Positions 16,809 through 26,792 are shown, numbered from the stretch's first letter. The stretch is 64,000 bases of DNA from SZUA-36 sp963759155 (GCA_963759155.1 CAVWXX010000005.1:248001-312000), one strand, 5' to 3'. Program-made: numbers and translations. The notes: generated from the sequence alone by a model not told the origin.

Positions 16809-17891
16809 TTGAGCCCTTATCATAACCAACCTGAACCCTCAGGAGAGCAATTTGATCAATCGCGACCAGACAGAAAAAATGTTTGTTATGATGCTCTTCC
16901 TAAAGTTGCACGGAGAGATGTTATCACCCTGACCCTGTTAATCTTAGGCTTGGCGCTGCTTCTGTCAGGCGGATTCAGCATGGTGCGTGGTGCATCCGGT
17001 TTGGCGGAACTCTATGGTGTCCCGCCACTTGTCGTGGGCCTGACGGTCGTGGCGTTTGGTACCAGCGCACCGGAACTGGTCATCAATATTGTTGGTGCGG
17101 TGCATGGCGAAACGGCCCTGGCCTTTGGCAACATTACAGGCTCCAACCTGGCCAATATCGGGCTGGTACTGGGTACCGCAGCACTTATTTCACCCATCGC
17201 CCTGCGGGGCAAGATCATTCGGCGGGAGCTTCCCCTGCTGTTGCTGGCAACGGCAGTCTTATTTGCCATGACGCTTGATCATCCACTACGGTCTTCGGCA
17301 CCGGTGCTGGATCGATCCGATGCGGTCATCATGCTATTGCTGTTCTGTATTTTTATTTACATCACGGTACTCGACTTTTTGCGACAGGAACACGACCCGC
17401 TGGTCGCTAACATCGACAAGCTTCCGCTCGCGCACCACCTGAAGAAGAAAACCGACTGGATACTGGTCGTAGCCGGGATTGCCGGTCTCGCACTTGGCGG
17501 TCAAATGACCATTGACAGTGGTTCTGATCTGGCAGAGTCAATGGGTGTGTCACCTGTGATAGTGGGAATGCTGATCGTTGCGATTGGAACGAGCCTGCCA
17601 GAGCTCGTTACTTCGATATTTGCAGCACTTAAAGGCAATGCCGACCTTTGTGTCGGAAACGTTATCGGTTCCAATATTTTCAATGCGATGTTTGTGCTTC
17701 CGATTAGCGCACTCATCCGTCCATTGGCCATACCAGCTGGTGGTAGCACCGACATATTCGCTTCACTGGTTTTTTGCGTGCTTCTTATTCCTGTCTTTAT
17801 TTTTGGAAAGACAATCATGAGCCGCCAGATTGGTGCAGCGTTCCTGGTCGCGTATGTTTCTTACATGACAGCGAGGTTTATCTTTGCTTGA
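16809..17891 (+). CDS. Cation/Ca2+ antiporter (CaCA family, YrbG-like)
   Basis: Inner-membrane Na+(or K+)/Ca2+ exchanger with two homologous halves. Each carries an alpha repeat: VVGLTVVAFGTSAPEL (about residues 74-90) and IVGMLIVAIGTSLPEL (about 250-266), with GNITGSN and GNVIGSN matching helices. About ten membrane segments are seen. The start is uncertain. The frame opens at a TTG (16809), giving about 35 extra polar residues, while the family begins close to LTLLILGLALLL (about 16930). No ATG, GTG or TTG is in frame near there. An out-of-frame ATG at 16914 would give MxITLTLL if one base were missing, so a one-base error or mutation at about 16917 is possible. An extended -10-like TGTTATGAT lies at 16881-16889. 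Confidence 0.85.
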   Translation: MSPYHNQPEPSGEQFDQSRPDRKNVCYDALPKVARRDVITLTLLILGLALLLSGGFSMVRGASGLAELYGVPPLVVGLTVVAFGTSAPELVINIVGAVHGETALAFGNITGSNLANIGLVLGTAALISPIALRGKIIRRELPLLLLATAVLFAMTLDHPLRSSAPVLDRSDAVIMLLLFCIFIYITVLDFLRQEHDPLVANIDKLPLAHHLKKKTDWILVVAGIAGLALGGQMTIDSGSDLAESMGVSPVIVGMLIVAIGTSLPELVTSIFAALKGNADLCVGNVIGSNIFNAMFVLPISALIRPLAIPAGGSTDIFASLVFCVLLIPVFIFGKTIMSRQIGAAFLVAYVSYMTARFIFA

Positions 17892-17931
17892 AAGTGTCCG
17901 CTGATATTATCGACAGAAAACATTCGACCAA

Positions 17932-18852
17932 TCATAAACGATTGCTCAGATAGTCCAGGCCGCCCGTCACTGCTGCGACCTGCGCATTAATACAATCTTC
18001 ATCACTAACGTCCGGACTGTCCGGGTAGACTTCCGTTGTAGTAACGTAATTGGCGTTGGTAAAACCCATGCAAAGACCGAGCGCCCGGGCGGCGTAGTTA
18101 ATCACACCCCACTGCTGCAGTGCTTCTCCAATAATATTCCCATCGCTATCCGGTGGCGCAATATGCGTTACTTTTTCAACCGATTTGATGATGGCTTCCT
18201 GGAACTCAGCAGCAGGCTTTTCGGTATCACCAACCGTATAAAAACCATCCGGTATATGCCAGTTTTCATGTTTCACTGCATCACGGGCGGCAAGCGCCGG
18301 CCTGAACTCCGTGTTATCGGTTTCCGTGGTCTCATGCAGATCGATATGCACGCTTGGCTCAAGCTGTTCCGCAACCAGGTATCCCATCAAGGCAGCAGCC
18401 TCTTCAGCCGGGCTATCGGCATAAAAGGAACGGTTTGGATCAATCGCTGCCGGGTTCCAGCGGTTGATGGTCTCATAACCCCAGGGACTCACACAGGGTG
18501 CAACCAGGATATTGAACTGCGAAGCGTAGTCCAGCGCTTTTGACTCAAGAAACCGAATCGCACCCTGCACACCCGAGGTTTCATAACCGTGAACGCCACC
18601 GGTAATCAAAACAGCTGGCCTGCCAGTGTCCCATCGACGGGTTTTGACAAGGTAAAGCGGGTAGCGGTCAGGCGAGCAGGACAAGGCACCATATTGCACA
18701 ATATCAAAACGATTTTTCAGCAACTCAAGTTTTGACAATACCTCCTCGGAATACGAACGCTGAATACGCTGAACTGCCAGCCAGGCAGCTTTTTCAACTT
18801 CGCCCCATTTTTGACCTTGAGTTCCTATTGGATATGCTTGTGGTTCATTCAT
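17932..18852 (-). CDS. M14-family zinc carboxypeptidase-like protein
   Basis: Cytoplasmic (no signal peptide) 306-residue metallo-peptidase of the carboxypeptidase A clan. Zinc ligands are visible as HGYE (His88, Glu91) and His173 in VHIDLHETT. The substrate-carboxylate motif is DPNRSF (Asn140-Arg141), and a late TTTEVYP carries the likely catalytic Glu. Related proteins act on peptides or amidated compounds; the substrate is unknown here. It lies downstream of POT and AGCS transporter genes on the same strand but 545 bases away, with a composite repeat in between. It may thus belong to a peptide-use group without being in one operon. It converges with the antiporter gene 40 bases away. Confidence 0.85.
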   Translation of the reverse strand: MNEPQAYPIGTQGQKWGEVEKAAWLAVQRIQRSYSEEVLSKLELLKNRFDIVQYGALSCSPDRYPLYLVKTRRWDTGRPAVLITGGVHGYETSGVQGAIRFLESKALDYASQFNILVAPCVSPWGYETINRWNPAAIDPNRSFYADSPAEEAAALMGYLVAEQLEPSVHIDLHETTETDNTEFRPALAARDAVKHENWHIPDGFYTVGDTEKPAAEFQEAIIKSVEKVTHIAPPDSDGNIIGEALQQWGVINYAARALGLCMGFTNANYVTTTEVYPDSPDVSDEDCINAQVAAVTGGLDYLSNRL

Positions 18853-18979
18853 GAGTTTGGTTTGATCCGGTCAATGGTTGATTTCTTGTAGCCTGATTTT
18901 TTGTTTGGGCCAGTTGAAGTGTAGCGTAACAGAGACTGGATGCGTGGGAGCTTAATTCAGGACACATAGGTTAGAAACA

Positions 18980-19132
18980 ATTGATCGTTCGGGAAGCCAA
19001 GGCCATGCAGTAGCTTATGCCGGGACACGCCACTAGCACATCCATGTGGGCTCTGGCGCGACATCCCTGTCGCTCAAGGTCCCGGCATAAGCTACTGCAC
19101 CCCCTCGCCTTTGTGCGAATGCAGGGGTCAAT
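18980..19132. repeat. Composite palindromic repeat A, element 1
   Basis: Begins ATTGATCGTTCGGGAAGCC and ends CGAATGCAGGGGTCAAT. A perfect 20-bp stem joins 19007-19026 to 19079-19098. Outer pairs TTCG/CGAA and CAAGGC/GCCTTTG extend it. Two small hairpins lie in the loop: CACATCCATGTG and GCGACATCCCTGTCGC. The same element occurs at 59986-60136 with the outer half of the stem identical and the inner half different but still complementary. Confidence 0.85.
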
Positions 19133-19236
19133 AGTTTCTGATAGCTTGGTGACGCCTAACTCTGAACTTTTAGGCCCATGCTATATGCAATTGCTCGCTT
19201 TACTGATTCCTGAAAGATGCACGTCGTTTGATGCAG

Positions 19237-19363
19237 AAGCTGGGGTGGGTATTAACTTTTCAGGACCTTGAGCGACAGGGATGTCGCGCCAGAGCGTACA
19301 GGGAGGTATTCACAGCGAGTCCTGGGAAGTTAATACCCGCCTCAGCGCCCCCATCCGTGCAGA
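19237..19363. repeat. Composite palindromic repeat A, element 2
   Basis: Arms GGGTATTAACTT (19247-19258) and AAGTTAATACCC (19327-19338) plus CAGGAC/GTCCTG (19261-19266, 19319-19324) enclose GCGACAGGGATGTCGC and a TACAGGGA module. It lies about 100 bases after element 1, just past the stop of the AGCS gene. A matching copy is at 60241-60366, where GGG/CCC in the stem is replaced by TGT/ACA. Confidence 0.85.
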
Positions 19364-19398
19364 TCCATAACCATGACGGAAGGTTTTTTGTTACTGGT

Positions 19399-20886
19399 CT
19401 ATTTCTCCTGATTAATCCTGTCTTCCCAGAACTTCGCATTCTTGATACCCAATGCCAGTGGGTCAAAGGTGTATTTCTTAACACCTGCGGCCTTTTGCGC
19501 CTCGTAATCCCGCAACGCCTTGATTGCAGGCTTAGCCACCAGGAATATGATCAGGATGCCGACAATGTTCAGCCAGGCCATCAAGCCAACGCCTATGTCG
19601 CCCAACGCCCAGGCCAGGCTGGCCGTTCGTATAGCGCCATAGAAAACTGCAGCCATCAAACCCAGTTTCAGGATCAACATCAGACCGGGTATGTGGAAGG
19701 TTCTTTTTATATAGGCCACATTGGTTTCGGCAATATAGTAGTAGGCCAACAGCGTGGTGAAGGCGAAAAAGAACAAGGCGATGGCGACAAAAGGCCCACC
19801 GACTCCGGAGACCACGCTTTCAACCGCAAGCTGGGTAAATGCCGGGCTGTTGGGGTCGACGGTCATGGCCAGCGCACCACCTGAAACAGCCCCTTCAACG
19901 CCTGTCACGTGGTAGGCGCCCGTGATCAGAATCATGAAAGCCGTGGCACTGCAAACCAGCAAGGTATCCACATAAACGGAGAAAGCCTGCACCAGGCCCT
20001 GCTGAGCGGGGTGCTCGACTTCAGCAGCAGATGCTGCGTGTGGTCCGGTACCCTGCCCCGCCTCATTAGAATAGATACCCCGTTTTACACCCCAGCCAAT
20101 GGCTGCGCCGAAGCCCGCCATCGGTGTAAATGCATCTTTGACAATCAACATGATAATGTCCGGAACAACACTGATGTTCATTGCAATGATCACCAATGCG
20201 CTGACGACATAGGCGAGCGCCATAACCGGTACAACAATCTGGGTAAAGTGTGCGATGCGTTTAACGCCACCAAAAATAATGATGCCCAAAAACAGCACGA
20301 TGACACTGCCCGCGATCAGCTTGACCTGGCTGACTTCTCCAAACGGGCTGTCGATCAAGGCGCCTCCACCGAGTGCCAGGTCAACGGCATTACCAATAGC
20401 GTTGGCCTGTACACCGGGTAGCAGGAAGCCGGTGGCCAGCACCGTGGACATCGCAAATATCCATGCATACCATTTCTGGCCCAGGGCCTTTTCGATATAA
20501 AAAGCCGGCCCGCCACGATATTGCCCCTCATCGACCTCTTTGTAAATCTGCCCCAGTGCCGATTCGACATAAGCGGTGGATGCGCCCAGAAAGGCCACCA
20601 CCCACATCCAGAAAACCGCACCCGGGCCACCAAAACCAATCGCCGCAGCGACACCTGCGATGTTGCCGGTACCCACGCGACCGGAAAGGGAGACCGCCAA
20701 TGCCTGGAAGGTCGAAATACCCTCTGCCGACGCTTTGCCCTGGCTGAGCAGGCGAAGCATCTCCTTGAACTGCCTGACCTGAACAAAACGCGTCATGATG
20801 GAGAAAAACAGACCGGCTCCCAGGCAAAGGTAAACCAGTGCGCTGCTCCAGACGTAAGAGTTTATTGTTGCGACGATGTCATGCAT
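19399..20886 (-). CDS. AGCS family sodium:alanine/glycine symporter
   Basis: Inner-membrane amino-acid importer driven by Na+. It has 495 residues and about eleven hydrophobic segments. Family signatures include GTGNIAGVAAAIGFGGPGAVFWMW near residue 75 (split: GTGNIAGVA, then FGGPGAVFWMW), YIEKALG, and the highly conserved IGWGVKRGIYSNEAGQGT around residue 265. The start ATG 20886 has AGGA eight bases upstream, overlapping the stop of the upstream POT gene (gap 10 bases). These two are therefore co-transcribed and probably translationally linked. Together with the POT-type importer and the M14 peptidase it suggests uptake of peptides and of the amino acids freed from them. Confidence 0.94.
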   Translation of the reverse strand: MHDIVATINSYVWSSALVYLCLGAGLFFSIMTRFVQVRQFKEMLRLLSQGKASAEGISTFQALAVSLSGRVGTGNIAGVAAAIGFGGPGAVFWMWVVAFLGASTAYVESALGQIYKEVDEGQYRGGPAFYIEKALGQKWYAWIFAMSTVLATGFLLPGVQANAIGNAVDLALGGGALIDSPFGEVSQVKLIAGSVIVLFLGIIIFGGVKRIAHFTQIVVPVMALAYVVSALVIIAMNISVVPDIIMLIVKDAFTPMAGFGAAIGWGVKRGIYSNEAGQGTGPHAASAAEVEHPAQQGLVQAFSVYVDTLLVCSATAFMILITGAYHVTGVEGAVSGGALAMTVDPNSPAFTQLAVESVVSGVGGPFVAIALFFFAFTTLLAYYYIAETNVAYIKRTFHIPGLMLILKLGLMAAVFYGAIRTASLAWALGDIGVGLMAWLNIVGILIIFLVAKPAIKALRDYEAQKAAGVKKYTFDPLALGIKNAKFWEDRINQEK

Positions 20887-20896
20887 TTGAATATTC

Positions 20897-22336
20897 CTAG
20901 TTGAGCTCTTCTGCCAGTTCCGCCTTCAACGGCACCAGCGGCCCTTTCTTGTCATCCAGATAACGAACGACCCTACCGTAAATGATGAGGGAAACGGCGG
21001 ACACAAGCGCGATTGTTGCAAAAATGTACCAGATATAATGCGCATTACCCGCAGCTGCCTGCCATGCTTCGTGACTGGCGAATTTTCTGGGGTCGGGGCA
21101 ATAGGCGTCCAATAGATAACCCGATAACCCGAAACCCAGGATGGAACTGATAAATGAATGCAGGTGTGAAAAGCCCAGGTACATGGCTTCTTCACCTTTC
21201 GGTGCCTGCAGCGAAAAGAACTCAAGGAAACGGGGTGATATGAAAGACTCTGCCAGCCCCTGAAATACGATGCCAACAATCATCATCAATGCGATGGGAT
21301 GGACACTCATAAAACCCAGGTCGACATTACCCTGGATCAAATTACCGGACGCCATGGCCAATGCCGAAACAGGCATGATGAACATGCCTGTTGTCATGGA
21401 AAACAGTGCGGATTTGTGTCTCATTAACGATGTCACCAGGCCCACGGTAACAACCACCACAAACGGATTCACATTGGCGTACCAGGAGGGAGAAGCACCT
21501 TCACCGGCCATTCTCAAGACATATTTCGGCATCGTGGCGTAGAGTTGGTGCTGTACCATCCAAAAGCCGGTAATGATCAGAATCAGGGCAATCAGACGAC
21601 CCTTGGTCAACACACGCCAAAGCGCCTGCAAAATCTGATCCAAAGATTTGCTTTCAGCGTTTGATTCCACATTTTTGAAGAATAAAAAGATACTGATAAA
21701 CGCCAGAAAGGTCATACCCGCGGCAAAATAATTCAGGTTAACAAGCCCTAAATCCCCCATGGATTCACGCAATGGCTTTACGATCGTTTTGCCGGAAAAA
21801 GCGCCAATATTGACCATCATGTAGAAAATCGCGAAACCTTTCGCGCGATTCGCTGCTGTCGTGGTTGTGGCTACTGTGCCGGTGATAACTGCCTTGATAA
21901 AAGAGCCGCCGATCATAATGACAATCATAATCGGGACGATTAACCAGCGGCTATCAGCCTCTCGTAAACCGGTAAATGTGGCCGTTCGACCGTACTCGAC
22001 CAGCCCATTCTGCTCTAATGCCAGTGGCAATATAGCCAGGCTAAGATAACCAACACTGAGCAAGGCAAAAGCCAGTAACAGGGCGCGTCGAAAGCCCATC
22101 TTGTCGGCCAGCGCACCGGTGAAAGTCGGCAGGAAATACAAGCCGGCTGAAAAACCACCGGAAAGCCAGGCGGCCTGAACGTCGTTGAAGCCGAGAATTC
22201 TCGATAAATACAGGGTAATGACAATGAACACACCGTAGTAGGCGGCCCTTTCCAGCAATTCAACTGAGTTGGCAACCCAGAACACATTTGGAAACCCACG
22301 GAAACCGGCGGCAGATTCACTCTTGTTGTTATTCAT
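20897..22336 (-). CDS. MFS transporter, POT/oligopeptide-like
   Basis: A 479-residue inner-membrane carrier with about twelve to fourteen membrane segments. The first helix reads ELLERAAYYG, matching the E-x-x-E-R-x-x-Y-Y-G motif used for proton coupling in POT peptide transporters. The loop ADKMGFRRALL is the MFS motif between helices 2 and 3. The related FYMMVNIGAFSG matches the POT signature region (F-Y-x-x-I-N-x-G). It is the first gene of a pair with AGCS. Substrate (di-/tripeptides or other) is inferred. The ribosome site before ATG 22336 is weak (AGAATCC). The 150 bases upstream hold no gene that I can support. Confidence 0.85.
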   Translation of the reverse strand: MNNNKSESAAGFRGFPNVFWVANSVELLERAAYYGVFIVITLYLSRILGFNDVQAAWLSGGFSAGLYFLPTFTGALADKMGFRRALLLAFALLSVGYLSLAILPLALEQNGLVEYGRTATFTGLREADSRWLIVPIMIVIMIGGSFIKAVITGTVATTTTAANRAKGFAIFYMMVNIGAFSGKTIVKPLRESMGDLGLVNLNYFAAGMTFLAFISIFLFFKNVESNAESKSLDQILQALWRVLTKGRLIALILIITGFWMVQHQLYATMPKYVLRMAGEGASPSWYANVNPFVVVVTVGLVTSLMRHKSALFSMTTGMFIMPVSALAMASGNLIQGNVDLGFMSVHPIALMMIVGIVFQGLAESFISPRFLEFFSLQAPKGEEAMYLGFSHLHSFISSILGFGLSGYLLDAYCPDPRKFASHEAWQAAAGNAHYIWYIFATIALVSAVSLIIYGRVVRYLDDKKGPLVPLKAELAEELN

Positions 22337-22487
22337 CAGGATTCTTCAAATTATTCTGCAGGGCTCAACATAAAAGTTATTCCGGTGAAATACAATGTAT
22401 GTCGTTCCTGTTTTTTAAAATAAGGGTGTCCCGCAACCGCCCGGCCACGAGTGTGGTTCAGGGTTCGAGGCATTTCCAGGCTCTCTA

Positions 22488-25400
22488 TTAGCCGTGATGC
22501 TCCAAAAAGTCCTCGCCCCCGTGACCACGCTGGAATGTCCTGTAAAGCGTTGGAATCATGAATAGCGTCAGCAAGCTCGCAACACCCAGACCGGCAACGA
22601 TGGACGATGCGACCGGACCCCAGACCAGGGATTTACCACCCAGGCCCACCGCCAATGAGAAAAGACCGGCGATCGTGGTCGTGGTGGTCATCAAAATAGG
22701 AATAACACGTCGTCTTGCCGCATAAATAGTGGCATGCAATGGCCGCATACCCTCGCGGATACGCTGGTTGGCCGCATCGATCAGGACGATGGCGCTGTTA
22801 ACCGCAATTCCAGTCAGTGCGATCACACCATAGAGTGTGTAAAGACTGAGTGGGTTGCCAGTGAGTAACAAACCGAAAATCACGCCGGTAAAAGCCATCG
22901 GGATAGTCGCCAGGATCAACATTGGCTGAAAATAGCTTCGAAACTGCGTCGCAATGATCAGATAGATCAAGCCGAGACCCAGCAAAAACAAACCGAACAT
23001 CGCATCCAGGCTTTCCTGGATATCATCCAGTTCACCGGACTGGTCTATATCGGTGTTGGGAAACCCGGCACTGATTTTCTCCCATTCATTACGCACGGAG
23101 TTATTAGCCAGTACCGTATCGGTGACATCCACATCAATATCCGCTTCTACCGTGATGGCGCGCCGGTAATTGTGATGGTTGATCACACCCCGCCCCTGAC
23201 TAACGCGGGTTTTTGCAAGCGCGCCAAAAGTGGTCGCCCCACCACCGGGTAAAGCGATCGGATCATTCAACACCGAACTGATATCCTGCCGCGCGCGATC
23301 GAGACCACGCACTCTCAACTCAACTTTCTCACCACGATCACGCATAAACGCAACCACTTCACCATCCAGGTGGAGACGTAATAGACGCGCCACCTGGCCC
23401 GGCGTCAAACCGGCACTGCGGATGGCCTTGTAATCCAGATCCAGCACCAGTTCCTGCCTGCCGGGCACATCATTATCAACCACATCCTTGGTGCCCGGAA
23501 TGTTCTTGACGATATCGATCATGGCATCCGTGGCCAGACGTAATTCGCTAAAGTCGTCAGAGCGGACTTTTACACTGACCGGCTTGGCGGCCGGGGGTCC
23601 ACCACTGAGCTCCTGAAATGAAACCAGGCCATCGACCGGTAACTTTGACAACGGTTCACGCAGGGAATTGACGATCTCGCTTACACTGCGTGAATCACCC
23701 GTCGCTGGTGCCAGTGATACCTGCACCTGACCATACTGGTCTCCATACAGGCGTTCTGCATCGGTAAATTTGATACCCGCATTGACCGTAACGGCCCTGA
23801 TCTCCCCGGGCAAGAAGTGTTTCAAGGCCTCCTGTTCCACCAACACCGTTTGGCGAAGCGTTTCCTCCAGTGGAGCTTCCGAGGGCATATCCAGGTTAAC
23901 GTAAAACAGCCTCATCGGGTCTGCCACGAAGAAGTTCATCTGGATCAGGCCCATCGAGACAACACTGATGGCCAGCACGAAAGCCATCGAGCCGGCGGTA
24001 AGAAAGCGGATCGGGCGACGCATCACGTAGCACAACATTTTTGTGTATTTCAGACGGATCAGGTGAGTCCATCGGGTACGCAAGTCACGCTCGGAAGAGG
24101 TGGAGGCGTTGTATCCGACCTTATGTTTTTTACTGAAAGAAATTACATGCGAAGGCAGAATCCAGAAGGCTTCGATCAAGCTGACAGCAAGACCGACTGT
24201 TACCACGAAGGGAATGACGAACATAAACTTGCCAACAATTCCCGGTAACAGCATCAGCGGCAGAAAGGCTGCCATGGTGGTCGAAACGGCGGAGGTTACC
24301 GGTCTTCCTACTTCTTTCAAGGCATCAATGGCGGCATCCAGTCCTTTCATACCACGCTGCAGGCGGTAATAAATCGACTCCACGACCACCACAGCATCAT
24401 CTACCAGCATACCCAGCACGATAACAATACCCAGTAATACTGAAACATTCAGTGTGTTTCCACTGGCCTTGAGTACCCAAAGGGTGCCGGCAATAGAAAA
24501 TATGATGCCGAGGGTCACCATCGCCGCAATTCGGATACCCAAAAACAGCCAGCACATCACCAGCACAAGACCCAAACCGAGTATGGCGTTGGTTTGCATA
24601 ATCGTCAGTGCGGAACGTGTTTGCGAGGTCTGGTCATCTGCAAGGACCAGGTTGATACCGGAGCCCTCAAGCTGGATGTTTTTCCTTTCGATGTAGGCAT
24701 CGACACGTTCGACCAGGTCAATGGTGTTGCTGTAAGGCACCTTGATGACGGACAAGGCAACGGCAGCCTGCCCGCCGTATGAAACCATCTGTGTTGCTTC
24801 CTCACGACCGCGTTTGATCTCCGCCACCTCGTTCAAAGCAATTTTGCTGTTGGGCCTCGACATGGGCGCCACCTGGAAAGAGGCCAGTTCTTCAGGGTCC
24901 GTGGTGGTGCCCTCAACCCTTACCAGCCATTCACTACCCGCCACCCGGGTTTTGCCAGCCGAGGTATCGGCAAAGCCCTGTCTTAAACTGTCTGCAATGT
25001 CGGTAGCAATCAGGCCGCGTGCAGCGAGTTCCCGTGGCAAAAACTCGACGTGCATTTCAGGGTCCTGTAAGCCGATAGACACGATGTCATCAACACCGCT
25101 GATGCGTTCGAGATCCTCTTTTATAATCTTGGCCTGTTGCCGCAACTGCTCGTCATCGGCCTGCCCTACCACCACGACCATGGCCGTTGGGAACCCACTC
25201 GACGTGGTGACTTCCAGGATATAAGGGTCAGTCGCGTCTTCGGGTAACTCATCATTGGCCTTGTTCTGTACCTCACGACGTACATCGTTGATACGCTTGT
25301 CGAAAAGTGTTTCTGAGATATCCCTGAACCGTATCAGGATGCTGGAGGAACTCTCCCGCGTGGTGCTGATCACCCAACGGATGTCCTGGACGTTTCTTAT

Positions 25401-25604
25401 CGCATCTTCGAGCGGGCCGGTGACCAGTTCTTCAACATCCTCAGCAGATGCACCCGGCAAAACGGTTTCGACCATCACCCAGTTAAAATTGATTTCCGGG
25501 TCCTGTTCACGTGGTAACTCGATAAAAGACATCGCGCCCATGACCAATACAACGGTAAACAGGATATTGACCAGCGGGTGATTGGTTAACAGGCTCTTGA
25601 ACAT
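22488..25604 (-). CDS. RND-family efflux pump, inner-membrane subunit
   Basis: Proton-driven tripartite efflux transporter of the AcrB/HAE1 superfamily, 1038 residues. The N-terminal helix is followed by a porter domain that includes PGASAEDVEELVTGPLE. The membrane block at about 330-540 contains GMLVDDAVVVVES (proton-relay aspartates in helix 4). A second porter domain and a second membrane block with ALTGIAVNSAIVLID follow. It starts 21 bases after the adaptor gene, so the two form an operon. It ends in GHGGEDFLEHHG, a short His-rich tail. No outer-membrane channel gene is adjacent, so a shared TolC is presumed. Substrate unknown. Confidence 0.94.
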   Translation of the reverse strand: MFKSLLTNHPLVNILFTVVLVMGAMSFIELPREQDPEINFNWVMVETVLPGASAEDVEELVTGPLEDAIRNVQDIRWVISTTRESSSSILIRFRDISETLFDKRINDVRREVQNKANDELPEDATDPYILEVTTSSGFPTAMVVVVGQADDEQLRQQAKIIKEDLERISGVDDIVSIGLQDPEMHVEFLPRELAARGLIATDIADSLRQGFADTSAGKTRVAGSEWLVRVEGTTTDPEELASFQVAPMSRPNSKIALNEVAEIKRGREEATQMVSYGGQAAVALSVIKVPYSNTIDLVERVDAYIERKNIQLEGSGINLVLADDQTSQTRSALTIMQTNAILGLGLVLVMCWLFLGIRIAAMVTLGIIFSIAGTLWVLKASGNTLNVSVLLGIVIVLGMLVDDAVVVVESIYYRLQRGMKGLDAAIDALKEVGRPVTSAVSTTMAAFLPLMLLPGIVGKFMFVIPFVVTVGLAVSLIEAFWILPSHVISFSKKHKVGYNASTSSERDLRTRWTHLIRLKYTKMLCYVMRRPIRFLTAGSMAFVLAISVVSMGLIQMNFFVADPMRLFYVNLDMPSEAPLEETLRQTVLVEQEALKHFLPGEIRAVTVNAGIKFTDAERLYGDQYGQVQVSLAPATGDSRSVSEIVNSLREPLSKLPVDGLVSFQELSGGPPAAKPVSVKVRSDDFSELRLATDAMIDIVKNIPGTKDVVDNDVPGRQELVLDLDYKAIRSAGLTPGQVARLLRLHLDGEVVAFMRDRGEKVELRVRGLDRARQDISSVLNDPIALPGGGATTFGALAKTRVSQGRGVINHHNYRRAITVEADIDVDVTDTVLANNSVRNEWEKISAGFPNTDIDQSGELDDIQESLDAMFGLFLLGLGLIYLIIATQFRSYFQPMLILATIPMAFTGVIFGLLLTGNPLSLYTLYGVIALTGIAVNSAIVLIDAANQRIREGMRPLHATIYAARRRVIPILMTTTTTIAGLFSLAVGLGGKSLVWGPVASSIVAGLGVASLLTLFMIPTLYRTFQRGHGGEDFLEHHG

Positions 25605-25625
25605 GGGTTTTCGCCGAGGTGCCGC

Positions 25626-26630
25626 TTATTGCTGCACGATCAGAGTCGCCCCATCCTGAAGGCGGTCCCGACCCAGGGTGATCACCCGGGTGGTAGCCGG
25701 AAGATCGACCTGAGCCGGACGTCCTTCCTGCGCGCCGGGCAAGGGTTCAAACCGGGCTTTATCCGAATCAATGACAAACACCCCCAAAACGCCGTTACGC
25801 CGACTGATCAGGTTGGATGGCAACATACCCTCGCCTACCTGCCATACCAGTTCCCCACTTCGCCCGACTGCGGGTGCATTTGCGGTAAAGGTAAACCTGG
25901 CCTGTCGGGTCCTGCCCTGGCTGTTAATCACCGGTGAGAGTCTTAACAGTTCTATCGGCCAGCTTTGTCCCCTTGACTCAAACCGAATCACATCAGCATG
26001 CACAATGCCATCAGCCTGCCCGTCCGGAATCTCGGCATCCAGTTCAAACTGGTCAACCTGGGTCACTGCGATCAATGGGTCACCGTGTCTGACAAAATTA
26101 CCCACTTGCGCCATGCGCTTTCCGACCACACCGTCAAAAGGTGCGGTCAGGCTGCATTTTTCAAGGTTTCTGCGGGCGATAGACACAGCCACTTCTTCGG
26201 CCTGAATCTGTGCAGTGAAAACCATCACATCCGTTTCCCGCTCAAGCAATTCATCGGCAGAAATATATTGATTGCCGCCCAGGGTGCGGGCCTTCTTCAA
26301 TTTCGCATTCGCCTGGCTTAATCGGGCCTTGCTGGAGGCCAGGTTTGCCTCGGCTTGCCGCAGGTTTAACTGGTAATCAACGGGGTCAAGCTCAAGCAGA
26401 AGGTCACCTTCTTTGACCGCCTGTCCGACATCCGCATGCACGGACAGGACGACAGCGGAAACCTCGGCAGCAATGGTTGAATCATTGAGCGCAAGCACTT
26501 GTGCCGGCGCCCTGCGCTCGAAATCCACCAACACATCGGCCAGGGGCTGTGCACGGACATTGACCGCGGTCTGGCCCCAAATAGATGCCGGCATTAAAAA
26601 ACTAAAGATTGTGATCCAGATTACACGCAT
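25626..26630 (-). CDS. RND efflux periplasmic adaptor (membrane fusion protein)
   Basis: Bridges the RND pump to the outer-membrane channel. It has 334 residues with an N-terminal signal segment (MRVIWITIFSFLMPASIWGQ). A first lipoyl half follows (VLSVHADVGQAVKEGDLLLELDP, about residues 60-82; split by HADVG), then a helical hairpin (90-160), the second lipoyl half CSLTAPFDGVVGKR with VGNFVRHGDPL, and a beta-barrel domain. It lacks a lipobox cysteine, so it would be anchored by the uncleaved or cleaved signal only. It is the first gene of the two-gene operon with the RND subunit. Confidence 0.92.
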   Translation of the reverse strand: MRVIWITIFSFLMPASIWGQTAVNVRAQPLADVLVDFERRAPAQVLALNDSTIAAEVSAVVLSVHADVGQAVKEGDLLLELDPVDYQLNLRQAEANLASSKARLSQANAKLKKARTLGGNQYISADELLERETDVMVFTAQIQAEEVAVSIARRNLEKCSLTAPFDGVVGKRMAQVGNFVRHGDPLIAVTQVDQFELDAEIPDGQADGIVHADVIRFESRGQSWPIELLRLSPVINSQGRTRQARFTFTANAPAVGRSGELVWQVGEGMLPSNLISRRNGVLGVFVIDSDKARFEPLPGAQEGRPAQVDLPATTRVITLGRDRLQDGATLIVQQ

Positions 26631-26744
26631 ATTCGGTTGTCCCCGACCCGCCTAAATTCAATCAGGAGCGAATGCGAAAATCGTAACCCCGCAATCCTGA
26701 GCCAACATTATATATGTTTCCCGTTTGCACTTTATAAAGGAAAC

Positions 26745-26774
26745 CCGGGGCCAGAGAGTACACCCTGACCTCGG
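26745..26774. repeat. Hairpin with GTACA-type loop between two operons
   Basis: CCGGGGCCAG (26745-26754) pairs with CTGACCTCGG (26765-26774) through two G-U pairs around AGAGTACACC. It lies in the 162-base gap between a lipoprotein stop and the adaptor start, so it may end transcription from the TIR/lipoprotein operon. Similar GGGGTCAG...TGACC hairpins are common repeats in marine gammaproteobacteria. Confidence 0.5.
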
Positions 26775-26792
26775 TGCTAACTAGTTTTCGCG

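Noticed and set aside
18980..19363. Insertion sequence or MITE
   Set aside because: No transposase frame, no target-site duplication could be recognised, and stem covariation is not expected for a simple transposed copy; kept as a repeat of unknown origin.
19017..19884. Open frames over composite repeat A and the AGCS gene
   Set aside because: They are the repeat itself and an antisense shadow of the AGCS coding sequence.
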